Positions 1 to 9,819 of a stretch of DNA of 46,327 nt are shown piece after piece (within the stretch, counting starts at the first letter, position 1; every line of letters begins with the position of its first letter). The stretch lies in the NCBI GenBank assembly GCA_016839845.1, contig JAEOTL010000221.1, positions 1 through 46,327 of the forward strand, read 5' to 3'. Source of the stretch: Promethearchaeota archaeon. Lineage in GTDB: Archaea; Asgardarchaeota; Lokiarchaeia; Sigynarchaeales; SOKP01. A model generated the notes under the pieces. The model made no database searches and had not been told where the DNA came from. It saw only the letters and a list, made by a program, of their open reading frames with translations. The position numbers and the translations under genes were made by a program.

Positions 1-432
1 CATTTTCTGTTGAATCGTATATTTGGTCAGTAGGGTCTTCAGATAAATGCCAAACCCCAACATAATTAGCATCCCACACTCCCGTGGGATTTTCTTGTGG
101 GCCCATTGTAGAATTTCCATAATACATATTGATTTTTGTATCAGTGGTGGGAGAAAGAGAGGGAATTCGAACCCATGCTATTAATTGTGCTTCTGTGCCA
201 CTATAAGTTTGATTGAATACTTCTATTTCATGATCTAACCAATGAGTACCATTATAAAAAGCGATATCATTCCCATTTGATTGGACTTCATCATGTAAGT
301 CTGTGTCCAAAATGGATATTAAAACTGGGAAATTTATGAGATTACTGGAACCACTTACTTTCGTATGATCTATCGTTATTTCCTTATAATAATTAAAATC
401 ATTTATTGAAAGTCCAACCGTTTCTTCAGTCC
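1..432. repeat. Tandem copy B of a coding repeat (period 1020 bp)
   Basis: This stretch aligns with 1021-1452 at a constant offset of exactly 1020 bp, with long identical runs such as the 20 bases at 161-180 and 1181-1200. The offset is a multiple of three, so the reading frame is kept; it encodes the last visible DUF2341 module and the start of the next LamG-like module. Confidence 0.85.
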
Positions 433-3400
433 CAATAGAATAAAAAGAACTGGGATCATATTGATTGTTATATTCAGTAGCAATCCAATCAGTTGAACGA
501 TCAATGTTTGAAATATGAACCTCATCAATAATTCCATTAAAACTATTTCCATCATGAGTATTTCTGCCAATATTTATATGTCTACGATTATTCCTTATGT
601 TTCCGCTGTGAGGTGTAGAGCTGTCAAAAGATCCATCCAAATATATGTTTAAATCTCCGTCATATACAAACACAAAATACGTAAATTGTGTTGTAGGTAA
701 AACTGTAGATGAATCTACATATTCAAATCCTGATGTTGTCCAAACATTACCTCTAGGAACCCTTGTTGATCGTAATTCCATAGCTGCATCAAAACTATTA
801 CCATCAGTAGTATTATCATATTCAATTATTCCACAAAAATCGGATTGAGTGCTAAGGGGTTTTATCCAAGCAGACATTGTTAAACTTGAACGACCGGCTA
901 GAAGATTATTTTCCCCTGTGGCAATATTATCATCATTTCCGTCGAAATTAATGCTTCCATCTATTTTCCCAAGAATTTGATCTCCAGAATCCATTGAACC
1001 AGAAGAATAGCCATCGTTATTATTAGTAGTAGAATCATAAACTGTTCCAGTGGGGTCTTCTGATAGATGCCAAACTCCAACATAATTAGCATCCCATACC
1101 CCCATCGGATTCTCTTGTGAACTCATAGTAGAGTTTCCATAATACATATAAATTTTGGTGTCCTTAGTGGGAGAAAGAGAGGGAATTCGAACCCATGCTA
1201 TTAATTGTGCTTGTGTACCACTATAAGTTTGATTGAATACTTCTATTTCATGGTCTAGCCAATCTGTCCCATTATAAAAGGCGATATCATTCCCATTCGA
1301 CTGAGCTTTATCATGCAAGTCTGTATCTAAAATTGAAATTAGTACAGGAAAATCAGTAAGATTACTGGAACCACTTACTTTCGTATGATCGATTGTTATT
1401 TCTTTATAAAAATTAAAATAATTTAGTGAAGGTCTAAATATTTCTTCCTCACCTAATGTGACTATAGGTTCTGGATCTACGCTTAACCTTAGATGGATGT
1501 CATCTATGAAAAGAGTGTTAAATTCATTATCACCAGCCCAATAAATACCCGTGGCAAATCTGTCGGTTGGTTCAGTTCCCAAATCAATAGAAGTGTTATC
1601 AATATCGAGGTTACCATCTAACCATAGTCTAGCCATTCCAAAGTTATCTGAAACGTTAACTTGTACATCCAAAGTATGCCAAGATCCCAATGAAATAGTA
1701 CCTCCCCCCCCATAACCATAGGCTTCCCCAATAACTGCATTCCACATATATAAGGTCAAATCATCATCAATAGTGACACTTATGAGGTTTTGCCAACCTG
1801 AGGATGTATCAATAAATTGCATAACAGTTACTCTATCTGAAGTAGAGAAACTTGGATCAAGATAGATATGAACCCGGGCAAAAAGGCTTTCTTCATCTGG
1901 AAAATCCTCATAAACCATAGCCTGAGGAGAAGCAACATCGTCCATGTCGCACTTAGCGCCATAATTACCTGTGTTAGCTTGATCGGTGGACGCAATGATA
2001 GAATCCCCCGCAGAACCTGTGCTATTCGCATCCCATCCATTCAAATTCCCGCTTTCAAAACCATCATAAAAGAAAAAGATATTATCACTATTGGTCGGGG
2101 GCGAACTTGCCAAAGTATTGCCATAATAAAGATAATAATTGTTGTCAAATGAAGATGCTGCTATGGCTGCTTGCGTTCTGAACCAGATCTTTGTTGAACT
2201 GCTATTCCATGAGGAATCAGAATCTAGCATCCTGTCCAACTCCCTCCAGTCAGAGCCATTCCAATATACAACTCGAATATCATCACCATCTACACGAGAC
2301 CTTCCTGCACTTACTAACGATTGGTGATTAAAAGTAAGGGAGACCGTGTAATCTATGGGAGTAATAGCTGAGCTGGTAGTAATCGTGATTTTTTTATGAT
2401 AGTTCCAGTCTTTGTCATACCAGGAACCATACACTTCTTCAGTACCAGCAGTTAAAATTGGCGGTGTCGCTACTAATAGACCAACTTTTAAATCATCAAA
2501 ATAGACATTTAAATTATTCGTCCAGGTCATAAATCCTATTTGACCGGCATTTAGATGATCACTATTAGTAACACTATTCTTTAATGAATCATTTAAATAA
2601 ACATCATATTGATTTCCAAGCATTTCAATCCTCAAATCATACCAAATATTTGTAGATAAAACAGATTCTGAAGTAGCTGTCCCATCCAATTGTGCTGGAG
2701 CACCACCTGTCCATCTACCAGTCGCCACCTCGTCTCCCCAAAATCCAGGTCCACTGGTATAAAAATTATTTCCATCAGAATAACGAAACATGACGCCTCC
2801 TCCAAATGTGGCTCCCCCCCCAAGATGCATGATCCGGACTTCTATTGTCGCATTTTCCACTATATACGTATCCAGAATAGACCTGCGATCGGTAGCTGCT
2901 TCATTTTCCCGATATCGATTAGTTATAACAGACCACCCAGTCCCCTGGGTTACTGTCCACCCGACAGCGGGCCCATCAGATTGCGTAAAATCATCAAAAA
3001 AGTCATAAATTTTGCTTTTGTTTGTCGGTGGGTCATCTACATTTTCATTCCCATAGTAAAGATGATAGCTAGTATCATCAGCGCTTGGGTTTATGGAAGC
3101 TTGAGTTTTAAACCAAATTTGTGTGTCTGCGGTGTCAAAATTAGTACCATTTATTCTATCGAGTTCTAACCAAGTTGTACTGGTAGAGTTATACCAGACT
3201 ATACGAAGATCTTTCCCATCAGATCTTAGCTTTCCTGTAGAAATAAGTTTAGTGGTATTAATTGAGATATTCACAGAATATCCCTTTGGAAGGTTACTAA
3301 TGTGATTGTTGGTTATATTTATAGGTATCCTGTATTTATATGAGGAATCCCACCAATTCTTATCTGATGGGGCAGATAATTGAATCTTTGAGAAATAATC

Positions 3401-3529
3401 CTCTCGATTGTCATCATAAGTGTAATTAAAATTATCATTTTCGATATTATTTATATTCAGAAAAACGCTAGAAATTAATCCAATTAATAAAATTGACAAA
3501 AATTCTATCCTATATCTTTTTACTCTCAA
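1..3529 (-). CDS. Large secreted multidomain surface protein (DUF2341 and LamG/ConA-like repeats), C-terminus outside window
   Basis: One open frame runs without a stop from the left edge to a TTG at 3527-3529, giving 1176 visible codons. The frame is closed upstream by a TAG, so TTG is the best start; a purine-rich GGGG stretch lies just upstream. Residues 1-27 form a signal peptide: basic start, then a hydrophobic run (LSILLIGLISSVFL). DUF2341-type modules follow, recognisable by 'W(Y/W)D..Y.. (K/I)I.I', 'DDIRVVYWNGSDWRELDR' and the closing 'YYLYYGN', near residues 60-165, 367-480, 704-820 and again from about 1042. Between them lie concanavalin/LamG-like jelly-roll modules (about 177-350, 490-683, 830-1027), the third with 'VGVWHLSEDP' and a 'SINFDGNDD' stretch. 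Such proteins are normally extracellular and bind glycans or cells. No anchor is visible because the C-terminus is missing. Confidence 0.85.
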   Translation of the reverse strand, partial: MRVKRYRIEFLSILLIGLISSVFLNINNIENDNFNYTYDDNREDYFSKIQLSAPSDKNWWDSSYKYRIPINITNNHISNLPKGYSVNISINTTKLISTGKLRSDGKDLRIVWYNSTSTTWLELDRINGTNFDTADTQIWFKTQASINPSADDTSYHLYYGNENVDDPPTNKSKIYDFFDDFTQSDGPAVGWTVTQGTGWSVITNRYRENEAATDRRSILDTYIVENATIEVRIMHLGGGATFGGGVMFRYSDGNNFYTSGPGFWGDEVATGRWTGGAPAQLDGTATSESVLSTNIWYDLRIEMLGNQYDVYLNDSLKNSVTNSDHLNAGQIGFMTWTNNLNVYFDDLKVGLLVATPPILTAGTEEVYGSWYDKDWNYHKKITITTSSAITPIDYTVSLTFNHQSLVSAGRSRVDGDDIRVVYWNGSDWRELDRMLDSDSSWNSSSTKIWFRTQAAIAASSFDNNYYLYYGNTLASSPPTNSDNIFFFYDGFESGNLNGWDANSTGSAGDSIIASTDQANTGNYGAKCDMDDVASPQAMVYEDFPDEESLFARVHIYLDPSFSTSDRVTVMQFIDTSSGWQNLISVTIDDDLTLYMWNAVIGEAYGYGGGGTISLGSWHTLDVQVNVSDNFGMARLWLDGNLDIDNTSIDLGTEPTDRFATGIYWAGDNEFNTLFIDDIHLRLSVDPEPIVTLGEEEIFRPSLNYFNFYKEITIDHTKVSGSSNLTDFPVLISILDTDLHDKAQSNGNDIAFYNGTDWLDHEIEVFNQTYSGTQAQLIAWVRIPSLSPTKDTKIYMYYGNSTMSSQENPMGVWDANYVGVWHLSEDPTGTVYDSTTNNNDGYSSGSMDSGDQILGKIDGSINFDGNDDNIATGENNLLAGRSSLTMSAWIKPLSTQSDFCGIIEYDNTTDGNSFDAAMELRSTRVPRGNVWTTSGFEYVDSSTVLPTTQFTYFVFVYDGDLNIYLDGSFDSSTPHSGNIRNNRRHINIGRNTHDGNSFNGIIDEVHISNIDRSTDWIATEYNNQYDPSSFYSIGTEETVGLSINDFNYYKEITIDHTKVSGSSNLINFPVLISILDTDLHDEVQSNGNDIAFYNGTHWLDHEIEVFNQTYSGTEAQLIAWVRIPSLSPTTDTKINMYYGNSTMGPQENPTGVWDANYVGVWHLSEDPTDQIYDSTEN
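1021..1452. repeat. Tandem copy A of the same 1020-bp-period coding repeat
   Basis: Partner of 1-432. DNA identity is high in the DUF2341 part (about 1080-1420) and fades at both ends, which suggests a fairly recent duplication or gene conversion of one 340-residue unit. Confidence 0.85.
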
Positions 3530-3861
3530 CTTAAAATCCCCTTGGTTATTAGAAATAAACTAAAACAATAGATCGATCGATATACTACTTTGTAAAAAAC
3601 ATAACGTCTCATATATATAAATGAAATTACAAAACGCTCCCTTAAGATTCAAAACTCACGATAGAGATAAGTCACATAAAAGTGTAGGGATTATTGCGGA
3701 AAATGTCCAAGTTATGGGGAAACTCTTCATAAGGATTTAATACTTTGTACATAGCCCGACAATTTGATATAAAAGCTTTAAATATGAAGATGGTTTTTAT
3801 TATCTGTTGAAGCTAGAACCAATGTGGTTATACCATATAAAACGGGATTAGGTGTAAATAG
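3530..3861. other. Intergenic region between divergent genes; promoters only
   Basis: This 332-bp AT-rich spacer separates the large surface protein (-) from the longin-like protein (+). A TATATATAA stretch at about 3612-3620 can serve the minus-strand gene. TATAAAAG at 3768-3775, followed by TTTAAATAT, can serve the plus-strand gene. I found no RNA gene or small ORF with support here. Confidence 0.5.
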
Positions 3862-4704
3862 ATGGATGAAATTTTAAAATTAGCAGATAGTAAGATCCAT
3901 ACCTTATATATTCTCAGAGATTCTGGCACTTGCATTTATAGCAGAAATTTTACAGATAAATTTGAAAAGATCGATATTGATTTAGTAACAAACTTCTTTG
4001 CAGCGTTTTTTTCATTTGCAGAGGAAGTTACCTCAGAAAAAATGGAAAGTCTTGAAATGGTTAATCTGAAATTACTTTTTATATCAAGCAAGGATTTTTT
4101 AGAAGAACCTAAGGAAAACCTTATCTTTGCTCTCATGTCTGATATTGATGAGAATAAAGTGTTTTTGAAGAACAGCTTAATTATGATAATGTCGCATTTT
4201 TACAATGTCTATGATGATTTACTTCCAGATCGGGTTAAAGGTACTCCCAAATCGGTATGGGATGTAAGGAAGGATTATGTCGCAATAAAAAATGATGAGT
4301 TGAATTTAATTATTGACTCAGTTATATCAGGAGGATGGGAAATAGATAGTTATAGAAGCTATTATGAAGATGTAGAGCACTTGACTAATGATTTAATCGC
4401 TGAAAACGAGATACTGGGAGCGGCGCTTTTATCCATTACTGGAAATAAAATATTTTCTAGCTTGTCACCTAAATTAATAACACGTGCTTTAAAAGAATTA
4501 GAAATTAGACTCCATCTAGGATATTCAGATCTTCCACTAACGATACAAGTGTTAGAAGATGGATGCAAAGTGATTACTAAAGAAATTGTGAACAATGAAT
4601 ATTTAATTCTTCATTACGACTCTACAGTTACCTTGGGAATGTGTAATTTAACCTCTACTAAAATAGCAAATCATATTGAGAAATTATTTAAAAGCTGGAG
4701 TTAA
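3862..4704 (+). CDS. Stand-alone longin/roadblock-like sensor protein
   Basis: 280 residues, soluble, no signal peptide. Residues about 12-120 look like an alpha/beta longin- or roadblock-type domain: a beta hairpin ('IHTLYILRDSGTCIYSRNF'), a long amphipathic helix ('DLVTNFFAAFFSFAEEV'), then a beta meander ('LEMVNLKLLFIS', 'LIFALMSDID') and a second helix. The same layout is seen in the N-terminus of the protein at 21840 and the C-termini of those at 14124 and 17472. The remaining 160 residues are mixed alpha/beta without a recognised motif and end in another strand-rich segment. In Asgard archaea such domains are expected to work with small GTPases, but no partner is encoded next to it. ATG start; GGTG at 3851-3854 is a plausible ribosome site. 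The exact family name is uncertain. Confidence 0.65.
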   Translation: MDEILKLADSKIHTLYILRDSGTCIYSRNFTDKFEKIDIDLVTNFFAAFFSFAEEVTSEKMESLEMVNLKLLFISSKDFLEEPKENLIFALMSDIDENKVFLKNSLIMIMSHFYNVYDDLLPDRVKGTPKSVWDVRKDYVAIKNDELNLIIDSVISGGWEIDSYRSYYEDVEHLTNDLIAENEILGAALLSITGNKIFSSLSPKLITRALKELEIRLHLGYSDLPLTIQVLEDGCKVITKEIVNNEYLILHYDSTVTLGMCNLTSTKIANHIEKLFKSWS

Positions 4705-4716
4705 TAAAGATTAAAA

Positions 4717-5496
4717 TTAAAATTTGGTCTTTTTCTGGAATATAAAAATACCCAGTAATATGAAAGCGACTGTAAACGCTACTACAATTAAAAGTCCTCC
4801 CAATAATGAAATTGGGATTTGTTGAGCAGAGACACCTATTAAAGAACTATTATACAAAGGATCAAGTAACCCGTCTCCCAATACCGTTATTTGAAGAAAT
4901 ATTTGTTTAGCCCAGTAAGGGGGTGTGAAAAATACAATAGGGCTTTCAAACGGCCATAAACTTCCTGAAAGAAATAAAATTGGCATGTAATAGAATAATG
5001 CGATTGCGTTCGCAATATCAGGAGTTTTTGCTATTCCAGAGATGATAATTCCTATTCCAACAGATGAAATACCAAATAGAACCGCTATAAAAAAACCGAT
5101 AAATAATTCATATATCCCTTTATATGGGACTTGAAGTACACCATATCCGAGAATAAACATCAAAATAATCTGTAGTGAGATCATAAAGGTTTCAGACAAT
5201 AAAGCCCCTAAAAATAAATTTTTTCTTCCCGTGGGCATGGTGTCCAATCGCGCTAGCATACCAGATGTTTTATCAACGGCAAAAGATATAGCTGCACTTG
5301 TTGTACCTGCAGCTGTAGTATATATTATCATCCCTGGAAACCCATACTGGAACTCCTCACGACCTAGAAAGAAGTAAAACAGCAATGTAAACATAACAGC
5401 AAATCCTAGAGAAAAAACCATGTATTGCCAATGACGGATCTTATCTTTAATATTTTTAATTGCGATTTGGATAGCCTTAATTTCTAAAATATTCAC
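4717..5496 (-). CDS. ABC-2 type transporter permease
   Basis: 259 residues with six predicted membrane helices: about 25-45, 53-75, 105-127, 135-160, 168-187 and 228-252. The layout matches the DrrB/ABC-2 permease family, including the family-type stretch around 'LSGSLWPFESPIVFFTPPYWAKQ' (residues about 175-197) ahead of the last helix. It is the membrane half of an exporter with the ATPase directly upstream. The start is GTG at 5494-5496, one base after the ATPase stop; a strong GGAGGAGG site lies inside the end of the ATPase gene, so the two are translationally coupled. Substrate unknown; DrrAB homologues export drugs or lipids. Confidence 0.9.
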   Translation of the reverse strand: MNILEIKAIQIAIKNIKDKIRHWQYMVFSLGFAVMFTLLFYFFLGREEFQYGFPGMIIYTTAAGTTSAAISFAVDKTSGMLARLDTMPTGRKNLFLGALLSETFMISLQIILMFILGYGVLQVPYKGIYELFIGFFIAVLFGISSVGIGIIISGIAKTPDIANAIALFYYMPILFLSGSLWPFESPIVFFTPPYWAKQIFLQITVLGDGLLDPLYNSSLIGVSAQQIPISLLGGLLIVVAFTVAFILLGIFIFQKKTKF

Positions 5497-5497
5497 C

Positions 5498-6469
5498 TTA
5501 ATCTCTCAACCTCCTCCCAGTTAAATTTAGAAATACATCCTCCAGTGAATTTTGCCGAAACTTTATATTTTCAACCTCATCGATATTTTCTATTAGCCCC
5601 TGCTGAATGAGTTTCGCAAGGTTTTTTAAACCACCTTGAAAAGCGATTAACAACGTTTTCCTTTCCTTCCTGTGGATTTCATGACAACTCGCAACAAACG
5701 AAATGTTTTTTATATTGGTTTTCACTACTTCAAGGTCTTCTTGTTTAAGGAAGGAAACTTCTAACGCATTATCACTTCCATATTTTTCTTTCAATTCAGT
5801 TGGGGTTCCTTCAGCGATGATCTTACCTTGGTCGATTATTGCAATACGATCACTTAAAGAATCGGCTTCAACCATATCGTGTGTCATAAGAATAATTGTA
5901 ACATTCTTATTTTTCAGGTCTCGAATAAAATCCCATACAAGACGCCTTGCCTGGGGATCAAGACCAGCAGTAGGTTCATCAAGAAATAAAATCTCCGGTT
6001 CGAATACTAAAGACATTGCGAGATTTAGACGACGTTGCATGCCCCCCGAAAAGCGTTTAGACCAGTCTTTTCTTCCTGCTATTCCAAAATCTTCCAGTAA
6101 TTTTTTAGATTTCTCTTTTGCTTCTTTGCGCGACATTCCGTGCATTAATGCTACGAACTCAACATTTTCCTCAGCTCGTAAAACTTCATAAATAGTTATT
6201 ATCTGTGGACATACCCCTATACTCTTAACAATCTTATTTTTACTAGTTAAAATACTATGATTATTGACGGTAGCATCACCAGAAGTAGGTGTTAATACTG
6301 TAGTTAGCATTCGCGCCAATGTGGTCTTTCCAGCACCGTTAGGTCCAAGAATGCTATATAATTCACCTTTTTTAATTTTTAAGGACACACCATCTACTGC
6401 CTTAACTTCTTTGAAATGCTTTTTAAGATCCTTTATTTCTATCGCAATAGGTTCTTTGCTTTGACTCAT
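5498..6469 (-). CDS. ABC transporter ATP-binding protein, DrrA-like
   Basis: 323 residues. Walker A is GPNGAGKTT (42-50), the Q-loop is in 'GVCPQI' (about 85-90), the ABC signature is SGGMQRR (141-147), Walker B is ILFLDEPTAGLD (about 160-171) and the switch histidine is in 'MTHDM' (195-199). The C-terminal 95 residues (about 230-323) carry the accessory domain of DrrA/CcmA-type ATPases, ending 'SLEDVFLNLTGR', a sequence typical of drug and lipid exporters. It powers the permease encoded immediately downstream. ATG start. Confidence 0.95.
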   Translation of the reverse strand: MSQSKEPIAIEIKDLKKHFKEVKAVDGVSLKIKKGELYSILGPNGAGKTTLARMLTTVLTPTSGDATVNNHSILTSKNKIVKSIGVCPQIITIYEVLRAEENVEFVALMHGMSRKEAKEKSKKLLEDFGIAGRKDWSKRFSGGMQRRLNLAMSLVFEPEILFLDEPTAGLDPQARRLVWDFIRDLKNKNVTIILMTHDMVEADSLSDRIAIIDQGKIIAEGTPTELKEKYGSDNALEVSFLKQEDLEVVKTNIKNISFVASCHEIHRKERKTLLIAFQGGLKNLAKLIQQGLIENIDEVENIKFRQNSLEDVFLNLTGRRLRD

Positions 6470-6627
6470 GGTTTAAAAATCCCTTCAACAACTTGAATTT
6501 TATTTAATAACTGTATTAATATTAAGAATTCCCATTTGTAAAATAGGTTCCCTTGTTTTTAACTATTAGTTATTATTTAATAGACTATCAAGATCTAATA
6601 AAAAAAAGAAGTTGGAGGTGCAAAGAG

Positions 6628-7233
6628 TTAATGCGTATGAGTACCAAACCCAAAGTAGTTTCTGGGAAATTCAGCGGGATACTCAAACTTTTTGTCAACG
6701 AGGTGCACCATTTCTTTACCCAACCTAAAGGCAGCTTCCATACCCTTTTCACGCTCTCTAACATTTCCTTTATCTGTAGCATACGCTGCAACGAAATTGG
6801 CGGGGAGCATCCGTTGCAGAGTGATAAAGAAATAATAATCTTTAAGGGCATCAATGAGGCCTAAACTGCCTGCTACAACGATTACACCTCCCACCTTGTT
6901 TCCCAAGTTCTTGCCTGGTCGGTTCATCGCAAAAGTACGATCCATAATGGTCTTAGCTTGTGCTGTCATACCGTAATAATGGATGGGGGTACCAAAGACA
7001 ATGCCATCTGCTTCCACCAATTTTTCATAAAGAGGTTGCATATCGTCTTTGATATGACACTCACCCGTTGCTATACAAGAATAACAAGCATCACACCCTC
7101 TAATATCTTTGCCCGACACACTGAATAGTTCTGTGTCAGCTCCATGTTCTGCCGCACCCTTGAGCATTTCCTCCAGTAAGATTACTGTATTCCCCTTTTT
7201 ACGCGGGCTGCATGAGATAGCTAATATTTTCAT
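6628..7233 (-). CDS. Iron-sulfur flavoprotein (NADPH-dependent FMN reductase fold)
   Basis: 201 residues. The N-terminus 'MKILAISCSPRKKGNT' is the FMN phosphate-binding loop of the flavodoxin-like NADPH:FMN reductase family. It is followed by a compact cysteine motif C47-x2-C50-x2-C53-x5-C59, matching the CX2CX2CX4-7C motif of archaeal iron-sulfur flavoproteins that bind a 4Fe-4S cluster next to FMN. 'GIVFGTPIHYYGMTAQAKTIMDR' (about 95-117) is the second flavin loop. It probably moves electrons between ferredoxin and a small acceptor. It lies on the same strand as the acyl-CoA dehydrogenase 106 bp upstream, but joint transcription is uncertain. Confidence 0.88.
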   Translation of the reverse strand: MKILAISCSPRKKGNTVILLEEMLKGAAEHGADTELFSVSGKDIRGCDACYSCIATGECHIKDDMQPLYEKLVEADGIVFGTPIHYYGMTAQAKTIMDRTFAMNRPGKNLGNKVGGVIVVAGSLGLIDALKDYYFFITLQRMLPANFVAAYATDKGNVREREKGMEAAFRLGKEMVHLVDKKFEYPAEFPRNYFGFGTHTH

Positions 7234-7339
7234 TTTTTTCTTCTCACCTTGATATTAACTTAAAAACCAATATGAAGGTTTTTAAACTTTTTTAGAGCAA
7301 TTAAAGAAGATTATAATAAGTTCAATTAGAAGTGTATTC

Positions 7340-8575
7340 TTATAAGCCTAAGTCTTTATACACTTCTCTTTGGACGAGATATCTAAGAATTTCTGCTGTT
7401 CCCCCACCGATTTGAGCAATCTTTACATCTCGATAATATCGTTCCAAGGGAAATTCTTTGGTATATCCCATACCCCCGACAACTTGGAGAGCATCAGTGA
7501 CGATTTGGACTGCATTATCACTGGCAAAACATTTTGCGGCTCCTGCTTCTTTTGTAGCACGTTTGTTATCATCAATCATTCTTGCTGCTCTTAAAAGCAT
7601 TAAGCGCCCTGCTTCTATTTTCATATACATCTCGGCAATTTTAAAACTAATTCCTTCAAACTCTCTAAGCTTCTTCTTAAATTGTGTCCTCACGGAAGAA
7701 TATTTCGTCGCAACTTCAAATGCAGAACGAGATATACCTAAATATTGACTTCCTACAAAGACTCGTTCTGCATCAAGCCCTCGCATCATAACTTGAACTC
7801 CTTCATTTTCTTTTCCAATAAGATTGTCAATTGGAACTTCACAGTTATTAAATCTTAGATGTGAATTTACACATCCTTTACGTCCCATTAATTCATAATC
7901 TTTTACAACCTCAAAACCAGGAGTATCCGTAGGAAAGACTATCGCACTTATACCTTCTCGGGGATGTACATTGGGATTGGTAATACAGTAAAGAAGAATA
8001 AATTGAGCAATACTACCATTTGTAATGAATCTTTTTTCACCATTTATTATAAACTGATCCCCTTTTTTTACAGCAGTAGTTCGCATACCTCCAACTGCAT
8101 CACTCCCGGCCGTTGGTTCGGTAATTCCCAAGGCACCCAACGCTGAACCATCCATTATAGGCTTGAGAAACCTTTCATGTTGCTCAGGAGTCCCAAAGTA
8201 GATAATAGGAACACCAAAAAGATTACAGCTACATCCATAAATAACTGCAGTTGGATAGTGAACAGCTGATAACTCTTCACCAAAGATCATTCTGTATACG
8301 GTACCTTTTCCGAAACCGCCAATTTCTTCTGGAAAGGCTAGGGGGAAATATTTCTTCCCCAATTTTTCAATTAATTTTAAAGTCAATTTAACATTGTCCT
8401 CCCGATCAATTTGCTGAACATATGGATCTATTTCCTTTTTTGCATATTCCTGAATCTCTTTACGAAAATGGTTTTCTTCATCTGTAAACATATATAAACT
8501 TCCGGGGGACATACTTTCACCATACCGGACGTTTAAATCTTCATAACTTATATGCCCATCATTAGTCACAAACAT
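7340..8575 (-). CDS. Acyl-CoA dehydrogenase
   Basis: 411 residues from the ATG at 8573-8575; a GTG directly before it (8578) is an alternative. FAD-dependent alpha,beta-dehydrogenation of acyl-CoA thioesters. Family signatures: 'GALGITEPTAGSD' in the middle beta-domain and 'QVVGGMGYTKEFPLERYYRDVKI' in the C-terminal helical domain. The usual medium-chain catalytic glutamate site (YEGT) reads GGGT here. However 'MRGLDAER' (glutamate about residue 270) matches the position of the catalytic base in isovaleryl-CoA and long-chain dehydrogenases, so it is probably active on branched or longer acyl chains. No electron-transfer flavoprotein genes are in the window. Confidence 0.93.
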   Translation of the reverse strand: MFVTNDGHISYEDLNVRYGESMSPGSLYMFTDEENHFRKEIQEYAKKEIDPYVQQIDREDNVKLTLKLIEKLGKKYFPLAFPEEIGGFGKGTVYRMIFGEELSAVHYPTAVIYGCSCNLFGVPIIYFGTPEQHERFLKPIMDGSALGALGITEPTAGSDAVGGMRTTAVKKGDQFIINGEKRFITNGSIAQFILLYCITNPNVHPREGISAIVFPTDTPGFEVVKDYELMGRKGCVNSHLRFNNCEVPIDNLIGKENEGVQVMMRGLDAERVFVGSQYLGISRSAFEVATKYSSVRTQFKKKLREFEGISFKIAEMYMKIEAGRLMLLRAARMIDDNKRATKEAGAAKCFASDNAVQIVTDALQVVGGMGYTKEFPLERYYRDVKIAQIGGGTAEILRYLVQREVYKDLGL

Positions 8576-8676
8576 CACTTATTTTTTTGATTGCAGTCGA
8601 GAAATAATAATGATTATATAAATAGTAGAACCAAATTAAATTATACAATTATCATCGGATGATGAGGTAGACAAGA

Positions 8677-9819
8677 ATGGAAGGATTCGAAATTGCGGCT
8701 GTACGACCTCCAACTGAGAATTTTAGTCTTTCAATCACAACTCAATTTAATTGTCCATGGAGAAAATGTGCTTTTTGTGGGAGTAGTATACCCTCAAAAA
8801 CAAGGAAGTTTCAACAGAGATCCATCGATGATGTAAAGCAAGATATCGATAATGCTGCTGAATTGAATGAATATATTGTTGAATCTGGTTCAGTTAATCC
8901 CGCAAAAGCTCTTAGTATCCTACCTGACAATCCTGAATTGAATAATTGTATTTATCACCTTATTTACTGGCATTTATATACGAACGCAACCACCGCTTTC
9001 TTAGGAGGAGCGAATCCTCTAATATATAAAGAGGATTATTTGGACGAGGTTTTAAATCATTTGCAAAATCGTTTTCCTTCTGTAAATCGGATAACCAGCT
9101 ATGGTAGAACTAGAACGGCATCGAAAAAATCACAGGAATACTTCTCTAATCTCCATAACGCAGGATTGGATCGTATCCATGTAGGACTAGAATCAGGGGC
9201 AGATTCAGTACTGACATTCATGAATAAGGGGGTCACCAGTGAAGGTCATATTATGGGGGGGAAGAAAATAAAGGATGGAGGGATTTCGTTGTGTACCTAT
9301 GTAATGCCTGGATTAGGAGGAAAATATTTAAGTAACGAGCATGCCCTTGAGACTGCACGTGTTTTAAATGAAGTAGAACCCGATTTTGTGAGATTACGAA
9401 CGTTGGAAATCTTCCCATTTACAGGACTTTTTTTAAAAAAACAGGCAGGAGAATTTCAGGAATTAACTGAAGAGGAAGTAGTAAGAGAAGAAAAACTATT
9501 AATCGAAAATATGACATGCAACACCACTGTAACCAGTGATTCCGCGGCTAACTTGCTACTCGAAATCTGGGGAGAATTGCCCAATGATAAAAAAAAGATT
9601 TTACGAGCAATAGATAATTATTTGAATATGGGTGAAAATGAAAAGTTAGAATTCAGTTTAAAACGAAGATTAGAAGCATTTGAGAGTCAATTTGGAGGAA
9701 TAACGATGAACATTAAACGAAGGTTAGACATACTTGCAAATACGAATAAAAGCGACGAAGATTATTATAAGAAAGTATATAAGCTAATCAGATATATAAG
9801 ACAAAGATTAATTCCTTAG
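8677..9819 (+). CDS. Radical SAM protein of unknown substrate
   Basis: 380 residues. C26-x4-C31-x2-C34 in 'FNCPWRKCAFCG' is the radical SAM cluster motif in the CPWxxCxFC form, with one residue more than the common CX3CX2C spacing. 'RTRTASKKSQEYFSNLHNAG' and 'RIHVGLESGADSVLTFMNKG' (about residues 165-182) match the GLESG SAM-contact strand, and 'ISLCTYVMPGLGG' follows as a later barrel strand. The C-terminal 90 residues are helical and highly charged. No B12-binding domain. GAGGT at 8664-8668 is a good ribosome site for the ATG. It stands alone, divergent from the acyl-CoA dehydrogenase, so context does not reveal the reaction. Confidence 0.88.
   Translation: MEGFEIAAVRPPTENFSLSITTQFNCPWRKCAFCGSSIPSKTRKFQQRSIDDVKQDIDNAAELNEYIVESGSVNPAKALSILPDNPELNNCIYHLIYWHLYTNATTAFLGGANPLIYKEDYLDEVLNHLQNRFPSVNRITSYGRTRTASKKSQEYFSNLHNAGLDRIHVGLESGADSVLTFMNKGVTSEGHIMGGKKIKDGGISLCTYVMPGLGGKYLSNEHALETARVLNEVEPDFVRLRTLEIFPFTGLFLKKQAGEFQELTEEEVVREEKLLIENMTCNTTVTSDSAANLLLEIWGELPNDKKKILRAIDNYLNMGENEKLEFSLKRRLEAFESQFGGITMNIKRRLDILANTNKSDEDYYKKVYKLIRYIRQRLIP

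Noticed and set aside
645..3305. Several 60-160 residue plus-strand ORFs inside the large surface-protein gene
   Set aside because: They lie opposite a long continuous minus-strand frame with clear DUF2341 and LamG-like motifs; their own sequences show no domain.
7340..8575. Acyl-CoA dehydrogenase as inactive because the YEGT glutamate is replaced
   Set aside because: GLDAER supplies a glutamate at the alternative catalytic position used by isovaleryl- and long-chain enzymes, so activity is likely.
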